A stretch of 64,000 nt of DNA from Rhodobacteraceae bacterium HLUCCO18 (GCA_001314805.1 LJSY01000014.1:1-64000), one strand, 5' to 3'. Shown: positions 19,071 through 30,193, numbered from the stretch's first letter. The notes: generated by a model not told the origin, from the letters alone. Translations and numbers: made by a program.

Positions 19071-20389
19071 AAGGGGTAGAATGTCAGGTCCTCGTACCCG
19101 TCCTCGGTGATCAGCACCTGATCCTCCAGCTTGATGCAGAAATCCCCGTCCTCCTCGCCCACCAGCGCCTCGACACAGAGCGTCATGCCGGGCTCGAGCG
19201 CATAGTCGAAAGCACCTTCGACGTGTTGATCGGCATAGGCGATGAGCGGCCACTCGTCGCACAGCCCCACCCCGTGGAAGCGGCAGGAATACTTGCGCGC
19301 GTCGTATTTCGGGTCGAGCTGGTGGCCCTCGTAGGTGAGGTCGCGGAAGGACACGCCGGGGGCCAGAAGCTGCTTGTTGGTCATGATGTGCTCGTGCGCG
19401 TGACGCATCGCCTCCACCATGTCGGGGCGCGGTGGTTCCGGGCCCAGCCACCAGGTCCGGCTGATGTCGATGCAGATCCCGTAGCAGCCGATCAGGTCCG
19501 TGTCGAAGGCCACGATCTCGTTGGGCTGGATCGTCCTCGGCCCGCATTCCTGGAACCACGGGTTGGTGCGGGGGCCGGACGCCAGAAGCCGCGTCTCGAT
19601 CCATTCGCCGCCGCGGCGGATGTTCTCGGCATGGAGCACCGCCCAGACGTCGTCCTCGGTCAGGCCCGGCCCGTTCACTATGGACCGGCAGGCCGCCTCC
19701 ATCGCCGCGACGGATGTCTCGCAGGCATGGGACGCGCAGCGCATCGCGCATATCTCGTCGGGGCCCTTGATGGCGCGGGCCTTTTCCATGACCTCCTCGC
19801 CGTCATGGAGATCGAACTCCGCCGCCTCCAGCGCCTTCGCGCCGTGGAGCAGGATCTTGTCGACCGCGAGCCGCCGGTTCGACCCTGCATGACCCGCCAG
19901 AACCTCCGCCACCTGCCCGGCAAACTCGCGCGCCGCCGCGCCGCCCCGGTCGCCGGTGGCGAAATAGAACATCGACGCGCCCGACCGGACCTCGGCCACC
20001 AGCGGGTTGTGATCGGCGAGGAAGGGCGAGTTCTTGTAGTCCCACAGCACCATGTGCCCGTCGGCGCAGACCATGCAGGCGCGGAACGGGTTGTGGGTGT
20101 TCCAAACCTGCATGTTCGTCGTGTCGGTGGCGTAGCGGATGTTGAGCGGGTCGAAGACCAGAACCCCCGCGAGGTCGCGTTCGGCCAGCCGGTCGACGAT
20201 GCGCTTCAGACGGTAGGCCCGCATGGCATGCAGGTCGGGCAGGATCAGGCCCGCCGCCTCCCACTCGGCATAGGCCAGCGGCGTGGGGCCGATCTCGATC
20301 CGGTCGTTGTCGTTGAGGGTGCCGTCGGGCAGGGTAATGCCCTTGGTCGGGTCGATCTTGCGCGCGGTGACGCGATGGGCTTCATTCAT
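18986..20389 (-). CDS. dddP: M24 metallopeptidase-fold DMSP lyase DddP
   Basis: FDPLNIRYATDTTNMQVWNTHNPFRACMVCADGHMVLWDYKNSPFL; IETRLLASGPRTNPWFQECGPRTIQPNEIVAFDTDLIG; LEPGMTLCVEALVGEEDGDFCIKLEDQVLITEDGYEDLT; matches DddP as I recall it. Confidence 0.88.
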   Translation of the reverse strand: MNEAHRVTARKIDPTKGITLPDGTLNDNDRIEIGPTPLAYAEWEAAGLILPDLHAMRAYRLKRIVDRLAERDLAGVLVFDPLNIRYATDTTNMQVWNTHNPFRACMVCADGHMVLWDYKNSPFLADHNPLVAEVRSGASMFYFATGDRGGAAAREFAGQVAEVLAGHAGSNRRLAVDKILLHGAKALEAAEFDLHDGEEVMEKARAIKGPDEICAMRCASHACETSVAAMEAACRSIVNGPGLTEDDVWAVLHAENIRRGGEWIETRLLASGPRTNPWFQECGPRTIQPNEIVAFDTDLIGCYGICIDISRTWWLGPEPPRPDMVEAMRHAHEHIMTNKQLLAPGVSFRDLTYEGHQLDPKYDARKYSCRFHGVGLCDEWPLIAYADQHVEGAFDYALEPGMTLCVEALVGEEDGDFCIKLEDQVLITEDGYEDLTFYPFDAALMGERRGGLCPPRFALPPGGFLPG

Positions 20390-20493
20390 CGGGCGGACCT
20401 TCGGCATCCACGTGAACTCTGGCACGATGGTTCCGGATACGTCGGGGCGCGGCGCGCCGCCAAACGGCACGGACAGGGGAAATCGGGTCGCAA

Positions 20494-21300
20494 ATGGAGG
20501 ATCACGTGCTGCAGACGCGGCTTCCCTCGGCGCCGTGGATGGTCCCCGCTCAACGCCGGCTTCCGGGGGCGCAGCCGCTCGACATGGCCGTGTGGCTGGA
20601 GGTGGACGACGCCTTCGCCGGGCAGATGGCGCTGCGCGACAGGCTGCTGGCCCGGCGGCGGGATGCTGTCCTTGCACAGCTGCCCGGAGCGGAGCAGGCC
20701 GGCGCCGAGGTTCTCGCGACCGTTCTCGCCCATCTGCCGCCCGGGTACACGCGGTCCGGGCGCAGGGTCACGCGGCCCGACGGGGTGCGGGTCGATCTCG
20801 ATGCGGACACGCCGCTGGCCACCGCCGCGCGGCTTGTGCAGGAGGATCTGTGCATCCTCGAAAAGCCGGTGGGCGCGCGGGAGCATGTCCTGACGGCCGC
20901 CTGCCTCTGCTTTCCCGCCAGCTGGACGCTCGCCGAGAAGATCGGCCGCCCGCTGGGCGCGATCCACGGGCCGGTCGAAAGCTACACGGTCGACATGGCC
21001 ACCCGCGTGCAGCGCATGTTCGACGCGATCCGCCCGGGCCGTCCGCTCTGGCGGCAGAACGCGCTGTTTTACGCCCGGCCCGACCTGCATCAGCCGCGAT
21101 CCGAGGCCGAGCCCCGGGACGAGACCCATCTCGACACGCCCTATCTGCGGTCCGAGCGGCAATGCCTTTTGCGGCTGCCCCGGACGGGCGCGATCCTGTT
21201 CTCGATCCACACCTACGTGGTGCCGGTCACGGCGCTGACGCCGCAACAGGCCAGCGTGCTCGCGGCGTTTCCCATCGACCATGCCGGCCATGGGCAGTAG
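20494..21300 (+). CDS. DUF3445 / heme-dependent oxidative N-demethylase family protein
   Basis: CFPASWTLAEKIGRPLGAIHGPVESY...RQNALFYARPDLHQ. Confidence 0.85.
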   Translation: MEDHVLQTRLPSAPWMVPAQRRLPGAQPLDMAVWLEVDDAFAGQMALRDRLLARRRDAVLAQLPGAEQAGAEVLATVLAHLPPGYTRSGRRVTRPDGVRVDLDADTPLATAARLVQEDLCILEKPVGAREHVLTAACLCFPASWTLAEKIGRPLGAIHGPVESYTVDMATRVQRMFDAIRPGRPLWRQNALFYARPDLHQPRSEAEPRDETHLDTPYLRSERQCLLRLPRTGAILFSIHTYVVPVTALTPQQASVLAAFPIDHAGHGQ

Positions 21301-21309
21301 GGCAGGGCC

Positions 21310-22512
21310 ATGAGCGACGTCGAAGCCCAGTACGAGGCCTATCCTTACCCCGAACGCGACCCTGCCGACGAGGCGAAGCGGCTGATCGTGGGCTCGCCCT
21401 CCCACCCGGTGGAGCTGGATCATTACCTTTTCGCGGGCCGCAGGGACTGGACCGGACCCTTCCGCGCGTTGGTGGCGGGCGGCGGCACGGGCGACGCGCT
21501 GATCCAGCTTGCGCAGGTGCTGGCCAGCGCGGGCCGCGCGGCGGAGATCACCTATCTCGACCTTTCCACCGCGTCACGGCGTATCGCCGAGGCGCGCGCG
21601 GCGGCGCGGGGCCTCTCCAACATCGCGTTCCACACCGGATCGCTGCTGGACGCCCGGAGGTTCGGAGACTTCGACTACATCGACTGTTGCGGCGTGCTCC
21701 ACCATCTTCCCGATCCGCAGGCGGGCTTCGACGCGCTCGCGGGTGCTCTGGCGCCGGGGGGCGGGATCGGCCTGATGGTCTACGCCCCGCATGGACGGTC
21801 GGGGGTCTACCCGCTGCAATCGGCCTTCGGGCAGCTGTTGGCCGGCCCGCCGGAGGACCGGCTTAAGGCGGCCAGGGCGATCTTCGCCCGGCTGCCCGAC
21901 GGGCATCCGTTCCGCCGCAACCCGCATCTGGGCGATCACGAGGCGAGCGACGCGGGGTTCTACGACCTCCTGCTGCACAGCCGGGACCGGCCCTTCACGA
22001 TCACCGAGCTCGACGCGACGCTGCGTGCGTCGGGGCTGGCCATGACGGGCACACCCAACGCCCATCTCTACGACCCCGCGCCCATCGTGGGCGAGGCGGC
22101 GGACCTCTCGGCGTTGTCGCCGCTCGACCGCATGGCGCTGGCCGAGGAGTTGTCGGGCTCGATCAAGCTCCACGTCGTTTACGCCGCGAAGGCGGGCGAA
22201 GCCGGGGGACGGGTGGCAAGACCGGGCCCGCGGATGGTGCCGCATCTGCGCGGCGCGGCCCCGCAGGCGCTTGCGCAGGCGGTGGCCAAGACGGGCCGCA
22301 TCCCGGTGGGTTCCGCGCTGGGCACGAGGCATATCCCGGCGCCGAAGGGGCTCGCCCCGGTCATCGCGCGCATCGACGGGCGTGCCACGCTGGAGGAGAT
22401 CGCGCGCGCGGCGGGGGGTGACTGGTTCGCGATTGCGCCAGCATGGGGCAAACTGTCGGAGGCGCTGACGGCCTATGGCGTCCTGCTCTATTCCGGCGTT
22501 CTCAGGCGCTAG
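21310..22512 (+). CDS. Class I SAM-dependent methyltransferase with C-terminal extension
   Basis: ALVAGGGTGDALIQLAQ; DYIDCCGVLHHLPDPQAGFDALAGALAPGG. Confidence 0.85.
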   Translation: MSDVEAQYEAYPYPERDPADEAKRLIVGSPSHPVELDHYLFAGRRDWTGPFRALVAGGGTGDALIQLAQVLASAGRAAEITYLDLSTASRRIAEARAAARGLSNIAFHTGSLLDARRFGDFDYIDCCGVLHHLPDPQAGFDALAGALAPGGGIGLMVYAPHGRSGVYPLQSAFGQLLAGPPEDRLKAARAIFARLPDGHPFRRNPHLGDHEASDAGFYDLLLHSRDRPFTITELDATLRASGLAMTGTPNAHLYDPAPIVGEAADLSALSPLDRMALAEELSGSIKLHVVYAAKAGEAGGRVARPGPRMVPHLRGAAPQALAQAVAKTGRIPVGSALGTRHIPAPKGLAPVIARIDGRATLEEIARAAGGDWFAIAPAWGKLSEALTAYGVLLYSGVLRR

Positions 22513-23819
22513 CCTTCCTCCCCGAACACCCGCGCGAAGATCGTGTCGACATGCTTGGTGTGGTAGCCGAGGTCGAATTTCTCCTCGATCTGGGCCGGGC
22601 TGAGCGCTGCCGTCACCTCGGGGTCGGCCAGAAGCTCCTCGCGGAAATCGCGGCCCTCTTCCCAGACCTTCATGGCGTTCCTTTGCACCAGCCGATACGC
22701 GTCCTCCCGGCTGACGCCCGCCTGCGTGAGCGCCAGAAGCACGCGCTGGGAATGCACGAGGCCGCGGAATTTCTCCATGTTGGCGATCATCGCGTCTGGG
22801 TAGATCACGAGTTTCTCGATCACGCCCGCGAGGCGATGCAGCGCGAAGTCGAGCGTCACGGTCGCGTCGGGGCCAATCATGCGCTCGACCGAGGAATGTG
22901 AGATGTCACGCTCGTGCCAGAGCGCCACGTTCTCCATCGCCGGGATTACCGCCATCCGGACCAGCCGCGCGAGCCCCGTGAGGTTTTCCGTCAGGACCGG
23001 GTTGCGCTTGTGGGGCATGGCGCTGGAGCCCTTTTGTCCCTTGGAGAAGAATTCCTCGGCCTCCAACACCTCGGTGCGCTGCATGTGGCGGATCTCGGTG
23101 GCGATGTTCTCGATGGACGAGGCGATCACGCCCAGCGTGGCGAAGAACATCGCGTGGCGGTCGCGGGGAATGACCTGGGTCGAGATCGGCTCGGGGCGCA
23201 GGCCGAGTTTCTCGCAGACATGGTCCTCTACGCCCGGATCGATATTGGCGAAGGTCCCCACGGCCCCGGAGATCGCGCCCGTCGCGATCTCCCAGCGGGC
23301 CTTTTCCAGCCGGTTCCGGTTGCGGTCCATCTCGGCGTAGAAGCGCGCGAAGGTCAGCCCCATGGTCACGGGCTCGGCGTGGATGCCGTGGGACCGGCCG
23401 ATGCGCACGGTCATCCTGTGTTCCATCGCGCGCGCCTTGAGCGCCGCCAGCACACGGTCGACGCCGGCCAGCAGCAGGTCGGTGGCGCGCACCAGTTGGA
23501 TGTTGAACGTCGTGTCGAGCACGTCCGACGACGTCATCCCCTGATGGACGAAGCGCGCCTCGTCATTGCCGATGATCTCGGCCAGATGGGTGAGAAAGGC
23601 GATCACGTCATGCTTGGTCACGGCCTCGATCTCGTCGATGCGGGCCACGTCGAACTCCACGTCCTTCGCTTTCCAGACGGCCTCGGCGTTTGCCTTCGGG
23701 ATGACGCCGAGCGCGGCCTGCGCGTCGCAGGCATGGGCCTCGATCTCGTACCAGATGCGGAACTTGGTGGCGGGCTCCCAGATGGCGGTCATCTCGGGAC
23801 GGGAATAGCGGGGGATCAT
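22509..23819 (-). CDS. purB: Adenylosuccinate lyase
   Basis: MIPRYSRPEMTAIWEPATKFRIWYEIE; KGSSAMPHKRNPVLTENLTGLAR. Confidence 0.98.
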   Translation of the reverse strand: MIPRYSRPEMTAIWEPATKFRIWYEIEAHACDAQAALGVIPKANAEAVWKAKDVEFDVARIDEIEAVTKHDVIAFLTHLAEIIGNDEARFVHQGMTSSDVLDTTFNIQLVRATDLLLAGVDRVLAALKARAMEHRMTVRIGRSHGIHAEPVTMGLTFARFYAEMDRNRNRLEKARWEIATGAISGAVGTFANIDPGVEDHVCEKLGLRPEPISTQVIPRDRHAMFFATLGVIASSIENIATEIRHMQRTEVLEAEEFFSKGQKGSSAMPHKRNPVLTENLTGLARLVRMAVIPAMENVALWHERDISHSSVERMIGPDATVTLDFALHRLAGVIEKLVIYPDAMIANMEKFRGLVHSQRVLLALTQAGVSREDAYRLVQRNAMKVWEEGRDFREELLADPEVTAALSPAQIEEKFDLGYHTKHVDTIFARVFGEEG

Positions 23820-23884
23820 GGGCTGGGCCTTGTCATCGGATCGGGTTTCGCGCTCTCATAGGCAGGGCAGGCAGGAGGAACAAG

Positions 23885-24280
23885 GTGACCCGGCCACGCA
23901 AATGGACGCGCCCGGTGGCGGCGCTGGCGCTGGTGCTGGCCGCAAACCCTGCGCTGGCCGAGTGGGAACGGCTGCATGCCGGGGCACTGATCGACCGGCT
24001 GAGCGGGGCCGAAGTGACCTATGAGGGCATCGGCTGGCAGAGCTTCCTTGTCTCCGGCCGGATGATCTACCGCGGCGCCGAGGCGCCTTCGGGAAGCAGC
24101 AGCCCGGGCGAATGGCGGGTGCAGGACGACAGCCTCTGCAGCCGCTGGCAGCCGGGTGGCGAGTGGGAATGCTACCGGGTCGAGATCGACGGGCAGGGCG
24201 GCATCCGTTTCATCGACGCCTATGGCAACATCAGCGCGGGCCGTTTCGCGTCCGATCCTGCGCAGGATTTGGGCGAGTGA
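23885..24280 (+). CDS. Hypothetical secreted protein
   Basis: Signal peptide MTRPRKWTRPVAALALVLAANPALA. Confidence 0.7.
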   Translation: MTRPRKWTRPVAALALVLAANPALAEWERLHAGALIDRLSGAEVTYEGIGWQSFLVSGRMIYRGAEAPSGSSSPGEWRVQDDSLCSRWQPGGEWECYRVEIDGQGGIRFIDAYGNISAGRFASDPAQDLGE

Positions 24281-24684
24281 TCACGCTGGCGGAACTGGAG
24301 GGGCATTGGACGCTCACCCGGCGGATCGACGACCGGCGCGCGGGGCTGACGGGTCGGCTCATCGGAACCTGCCTCTGGCGGCGCGATGCCGCCGGATTGG
24401 TGCAGGAGGAGATCGGCACGCTTCATTACGGCTGTGCCCCGCCGATCCGCGCCGAACGCCGCTATCTCTGGCGGGAGGTGGGCGTCGGGCTGGCCGTGTT
24501 CTTCGAGGACGGGCGGCCCATTTACGACCTTGCCCCCGGGCGGCTCAGCACCCGGCACGACTGTGCGCCAGATACTTATGATGTTACCTATGTGTTTGAC
24601 GGAAGCTTCTCTTTTTCAACAACTTGGCGCGTCACAGGGCCCCGCAAGGACCAATTCATCCACAGCACTTACACGCGTCCCTAG
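24277..24684 (+). CDS. DUF6314-like protein
   Basis: GTG start overlapping previous stop; LAELEGHWTLTRRIDDRRAGLTGRLIGT...YDVTYVFDGSFSFSTTWRVTGPRKDQFIHSTYTR. Confidence 0.75.
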   Translation: MITLAELEGHWTLTRRIDDRRAGLTGRLIGTCLWRRDAAGLVQEEIGTLHYGCAPPIRAERRYLWREVGVGLAVFFEDGRPIYDLAPGRLSTRHDCAPDTYDVTYVFDGSFSFSTTWRVTGPRKDQFIHSTYTRP

Positions 24685-25085
24685 GCGCCGTCGCCACCCA
24701 GCCTGTCGGCCTTTTTCCGGACGAGCACCGTGCGCAGGTCATGCATCGCCATGAGAAGCCGGTCGGTCACCTCCTCCAGCGCCTCGTCGGAGGCCCGCGA
24801 CTGCGCCCAGTGCGCCGTCAGGTTGAGGTGGTCGATCGTGCGGTGGATGTCGTCGAGATCGCGTTGTTCCAGAGCCGCGCGGCGTTCCTCCATCCAGCGG
24901 GCGATGGCGTCCTGCTCCACGTCGGTCAGGACGTGGTCGCCATGGGGCCGGATGTTGCCGTTGCGGATGTTCACGACCGCGATCTCGGTCATCTCGATCC
25001 GCCGCTGCCGGTTCTCGGTCGAGACGCGATAGACCGCGGCGCCGTTCTCGCGGATGCGGAAATAGAACTCGGGCAGATCTGTCAT
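24681..25085 (-). CDS. Conserved hypothetical protein
   Basis: MTDLPEFYFRIRENGAAVYRVSTENRQRRIEMTEIAVVNIRNG; high-GC3. Confidence 0.75.
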   Translation of the reverse strand: MTDLPEFYFRIRENGAAVYRVSTENRQRRIEMTEIAVVNIRNGNIRPHGDHVLTDVEQDAIARWMEERRAALEQRDLDDIHRTIDHLNLTAHWAQSRASDEALEEVTDRLLMAMHDLRTVLVRKKADRLGGDGA

Positions 25086-25152
25086 GGCGGGCGGAATCCG
25101 GCGAGGCGCTGTCGGTGCGGTGACGGCACGGTATTGGGGGCCAGCAGTGCTG

Positions 25153-25785
25153 TCAAAGCCGTCGGGCCACGACGAAGCGGGACGGCGGGCGCGCCGGGTA
25201 GTCGCCGCGTTCCTCGATGGCGAAGCCCGCGGCCTCGATGGTCGCCTCGAGCCGGGGGGGCCGCAGGAAGCGCAGCGGCGGCGCCTTGCCGAAGAGGCGC
25301 AGGGCCGCGACCACCGGCCAGAGCACGGTATAGCGCCCGCCGAGACAGGGCGTCTTGGCGATCAGCAGCCCGCCGGGCTTCAGCAGGCCGCGCATCTCGG
25401 CCAGCGCGGCGGGAAGATCGGGCAGCAGGTGCAGCAGGTTGAAGGCGGTCACGGCATCGAAGGGGCCGGGGGGCAGCGACCCGTCGCCAGGTCGGGCGGC
25501 GGCGAAGGACAGGCCCGCGACAGGTTCCGCCGCCAGCTTTTCATGCGCGATGGCGATCATGGCGTCGGCATCGTCCGTGCCGACGTAGCGCGCGACATGC
25601 GGCGCGAGCCGGAGCGCGGTGGAGCCCGTGCCGCAGCCCAGTTCCAGCACCTCCGCCTCTGCCGGCAGATGCGCGAGTGTCCGCTCCAGCGTCTTTTCCC
25701 AGTTCTCGGGCGCGCGCATGGGCGCCGCGGCATAGCGGCGGGCCATCCCGTTCCAGAACGCGGCTTGAGGGGTCGGGGCGGGCAA
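25153..25785 (-). CDS. Class I SAM-dependent methyltransferase
   Basis: VLELGCGTGSTALRLAPHVARYVGTDDADAMI. Confidence 0.9.
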   Translation of the reverse strand: MPAPTPQAAFWNGMARRYAAAPMRAPENWEKTLERTLAHLPAEAEVLELGCGTGSTALRLAPHVARYVGTDDADAMIAIAHEKLAAEPVAGLSFAAARPGDGSLPPGPFDAVTAFNLLHLLPDLPAALAEMRGLLKPGGLLIAKTPCLGGRYTVLWPVVAALRLFGKAPPLRFLRPPRLEATIEAAGFAIEERGDYPARPPSRFVVARRL

Positions 25786-25833
25786 TGCGCGGCCTCCTTG
25801 CTTTCAGGGGACCCTGCGACACCGAGGAGCGGG

Positions 25834-25880
25834 ACGCGGTTTCGAAACCGCGTGCCCAGGATCTTTCGAAAGATCTTGGG
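25834..25880. repeat. Two tandem palindromes centred on TTCGAA
   Basis: ACGCGGTTTCGAAACCGCGT (25834-25853, perfect) and CCCAGGATCTTTCGAAAGATCTTGGG (25855-25880, one G-T). Confidence 0.9.
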
Positions 25881-25898
25881 CCCTTTTCCGTCGCTGGG

Positions 25899-27203
<1,305 letters not shown>

Positions 27204-27249
27204 TCAAGCAGGCTCGCCATCGGGCCGCCACCCATGAGAGGAAGACGAC

Positions 27250-27783
27250 ATGAGCGACACCGTCAACGGTACCGCCGACGATGATCATCACGACATGCAC
27301 GACGTGCACGACGACATGCATGACGAGGTTCACGACCACGGGCAGGGCGACCCTCTCGGGGACGCGTATGACGAGCCGGACGGAGAAACGACCGAGGCGC
27401 CCGGCTGGTACGACGCCGAGGCCACGACCTTCGGCGACCGCATGACGGGTGCCCGCGAGGCCTCGGGCCTCAGCCAGGCGGAACTGGCCCGCAGGCTGGG
27501 CGTGAAGGTCAAGACCATCCGCGCCTGGGAAAACGACCGCTCCGAGCCGCGCGCGAACCGTCTGCAGATGCTGGCCGGCATGCTGGGCGTGTCGATCATG
27601 TGGCTTCTGAACGGCGAGGGCGACGGGCTGGAGGGGCCGGAGACGCATGTCGAGCTGTCCGAAGACATGGCCGCGATCCTCAAGGATCTGCGCAGCCTCA
27701 AGGTGGACCAGGCGCGGTTGGCCGAACGTGCCGCGCGTCTGGAAAAGCGTCTGCGCCTCGCGGTCTCCGGCAAGGCGGTGTGA
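27250..27783 (+). CDS. XRE-family HTH regulator with His/Asp-rich N-terminus
   Basis: DDDHHDMHDVHDDMHDEVHDHG then FGDRMTGAREASGLSQAELARRLGVKVKTIRAWENDRSEPRANRLQMLAGML. Confidence 0.9.
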   Translation: MSDTVNGTADDDHHDMHDVHDDMHDEVHDHGQGDPLGDAYDEPDGETTEAPGWYDAEATTFGDRMTGAREASGLSQAELARRLGVKVKTIRAWENDRSEPRANRLQMLAGMLGVSIMWLLNGEGDGLEGPETHVELSEDMAAILKDLRSLKVDQARLAERAARLEKRLRLAVSGKAV

Positions 27784-27790
27784 GGGGCGG

Positions 27791-28057
27791 ATGACCGAGA
27801 CACGCGAGATCCGGATCAAGCGGCTCAGGATGCGGTCCTGGCATCGCGGGATCAAGGAGATGGACCTGATCCTCGGCGGCTGGGCGGATGCGCATCTCGA
27901 TGCAGCCGACGACGCCACGCTCGACGCGTTCGAGGCGGTGCTGGCGGAGGCCGATCACGACCTCTATTCCTGGGTGTCCGGGCAGGCCGAGCCGCCCGGA
28001 ACGCTGGAGCCCATGCTGACCCGCATCGCCACGGAATTCCGTCCCGCCGGGCTTTAA
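27791..28057 (+). CDS. sdhE: Succinate dehydrogenase assembly factor 2 family
   Basis: IRIKRLRMRSWHRGIKEMDLILGGWAD. Confidence 0.93.
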   Translation: MTETREIRIKRLRMRSWHRGIKEMDLILGGWADAHLDAADDATLDAFEAVLAEADHDLYSWVSGQAEPPGTLEPMLTRIATEFRPAGL

Positions 28058-28115
28058 CGGAATTTTTCGATTTTCGGGATTATCTCCGTCGCAAGCCAGC
28101 GTTTCGGAGAACATC

Positions 28116-28613
28116 ATGAGCATGCATGCGCCCCTCGCGTCGTCGGACAAGACCGGTTTTCTGGCCGGTTACATGGACACGCTGTCGCTGGTGGAGCGTC
28201 TGCATCGCCTGCTGCTGGATGTCATCAAGGATGAATTCGAACGCATCGGCGTGCTTGATATCAACGCGGTCCAGGCGCTGTTGCTGTTCAACATCGGCGA
28301 CAACGAGGTGACGGCCGGCGAGTTGAAGTCGCGTGGCTATTACCAGGGCTCGAACGTCAGCTACAATCTCAAGAAACTGGTCGAGATGGGCTACATGCAC
28401 CACCAGCGCTGCGAGATCGACCGCCGTTCGGTGCGCGTACGCCTGACCGAAAAGGGCCGCTCCGTGCGCGATCACGTGGCGGAGCTTTTCGCGCGCCATG
28501 CCGACGGGCTCGAGCGGCAGGGCGTGCTGGAAGCCGACGGCGTGGATCGCGTGAACCATTCGCTCAAGCGGGTGGAACGCTTCTGGTCCGACCAGATCCG
28601 CTACATCTATTGA
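28116..28613 (+). CDS. MarR family winged-helix regulator
   Basis: LDINAVQALLLFNIGDNEVTAGELKSRGYYQGSNVSYNLKKLVEMGYMHHQR. Confidence 0.88.
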   Translation: MSMHAPLASSDKTGFLAGYMDTLSLVERLHRLLLDVIKDEFERIGVLDINAVQALLLFNIGDNEVTAGELKSRGYYQGSNVSYNLKKLVEMGYMHHQRCEIDRRSVRVRLTEKGRSVRDHVAELFARHADGLERQGVLEADGVDRVNHSLKRVERFWSDQIRYIY

Positions 28614-28688
28614 TCCCTCCGCGGGCTGCGGCCCGCCGATCCGGGCACATGCGGGCCAGCGGGGCGCGTGCCGCCTGGGGCGCGGCGC

Positions 28689-29102
28689 CTAGCTTTTCTT
28701 GATCGGCACCCCGTAAAGCTCCAGCTTGTGACCCTTGAGCCGGTAGCCGAGCTTTTCGGCGATCTTCTCCTGCAGCGCCTCGATATCGGGGTCGCAAAAC
28801 TCGATCACCTCGCCGGAATTCAGATCGATCAGGTGGTCGTGATGGTCACGCTCGGCATCCTCGTAGCGGGCACGGCCGTCGCCGAATTCCAGCCGGTCTA
28901 TGATCCCCGATTCCTCGAACAGCTTGACCGTCCGGTAAACCGTCGCGATCGAAATATTCGGGTCGCGCCTGGTGGAGCGGGTATAAAGCTCCTCCACGTC
29001 CGGATGATCGTTGGACGCCTCCAGCACCTGCGCTATGACGCGGCGCTGCTCGGTCATCCGCAATCCCCTGGCCTCGCAGCGCTGTTCGATCGTTTCGTTC
29101 AT
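28689..29102 (-). CDS. Fur family transcriptional regulator (Fur/Mur)
   Basis: RMTEQRRVIAQVLEASNDHPDVEELYTR...SIATVYRTVKLFEESGII; DHHDHLIDLNSGEVIEF. Confidence 0.92.
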   Translation of the reverse strand: MNETIEQRCEARGLRMTEQRRVIAQVLEASNDHPDVEELYTRSTRRDPNISIATVYRTVKLFEESGIIDRLEFGDGRARYEDAERDHHDHLIDLNSGEVIEFCDPDIEALQEKIAEKLGYRLKGHKLELYGVPIKKS

Positions 29103-29293
29103 GGCCGCAGCATTCCCTCAGCAATACCTCCGGTCTAGGAGATTCTGCACATCGGTGAAAGCCTGCGAAGCGATGCTGCCGTCCGGACGCACCGCGCCTG
29201 CGCTCGCCCTGCCGCCGGACGGATCGGGACGCAGCGCCACGCGCTTGACACGGCCCATCCCCCCGGCCACTCCGGTCCGGCAAAGGAGAGCCC

Positions 29294-30190
29294 ATGCCCC
29301 CCAAGACCCAGATCGACGCCTTCGGGGCCATATCGCTCACCGGTTTCGCGCTTTTGCTCGCGTTCAACCAGGTGGTCATCAAGGTCACCAATGACGGGCT
29401 GCAGCCGATCTTCTTCGCCGCGCTGCGGTCCGTGGGCGGCGCGCTCCTGATCTACGGCTGGATCCGGTGGCGGGGGCTGGAACTGACGCTGCCGCGCGCC
29501 ACCGTGCCCGCCGGCCTCCTGATCGGGGCGGCCTTCGCCTTCGAGTTCATCTGCCTCTTCCTCGCGCTCGACCTGACGACGGTGACGCGCACCTCGGTGA
29601 TCTTCTACACGATGCCGCTCTGGCTGGCGCTTGCGGCCCATGTCCTGATCCCGGGCGAGCGGCTGACCCGCATGAAATCGGCGGGGCTGATCCTCGCCTT
29701 CGCGGGTGTCGTGGTGGCCATGGTCTCGCGCGGGGGCGCCACGGGGCAGGGCGCATTGCTGGGCGATCTCTTCGCACTCGGGGCCGCCATGGGCTGGGCG
29801 GGGATCGCGCTGATCGTGCGCACGACCGCGCTCAAGACCGTGCGCCCGGAGGTGCAGCTTCTGTGGCAGCTCGTGGTCTCGGCGCCGATCCTGCTTGTCG
29901 CGGCGCCGTTCTTCGGCCCGGTCCTGCGCGAGCCATCGCTGATCCACTGGGCGGGGCTGGGCTTCCAGATCGTGGCCGTCGTCTCGGCAGGGTTCCTGTT
30001 CTGGTTCTGGCTCCTGACGATCTACCCGGCCTCCTCGGTCGCGGCCTTCGCGTTCTTCGCGCCGGTCTTCGGCGTGGGGCTCGGCTGGTTGATGCTGGGC
30101 GAGCCGGTGGGGCCGGGCATCCTGATCGCGCTGGTGCTGGTCTCGGCCGGGCTGATCCTGATCAACAGGCCCGCGCCGAAACCGGCCTGA
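29294..30190 (+). CDS. EamA/DMT family transporter
   Basis: Ten hydrophobic segments; LALDLTTVTRTSVIFYTMPLWLALAAHVLIPGERL. Confidence 0.92.
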   Translation: MPPKTQIDAFGAISLTGFALLLAFNQVVIKVTNDGLQPIFFAALRSVGGALLIYGWIRWRGLELTLPRATVPAGLLIGAAFAFEFICLFLALDLTTVTRTSVIFYTMPLWLALAAHVLIPGERLTRMKSAGLILAFAGVVVAMVSRGGATGQGALLGDLFALGAAMGWAGIALIVRTTALKTVRPEVQLLWQLVVSAPILLVAAPFFGPVLREPSLIHWAGLGFQIVAVVSAGFLFWFWLLTIYPASSVAAFAFFAPVFGVGLGWLMLGEPVGPGILIALVLVSAGLILINRPAPKPA

Positions 30191-30193
30191 GCC

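Noticed and set aside
24565-24680. Lower-GC patch at the 3' end of the DUF6314-like gene
   Set aside because: Frame remains intact and residues look conserved for the family; no sign of insertion
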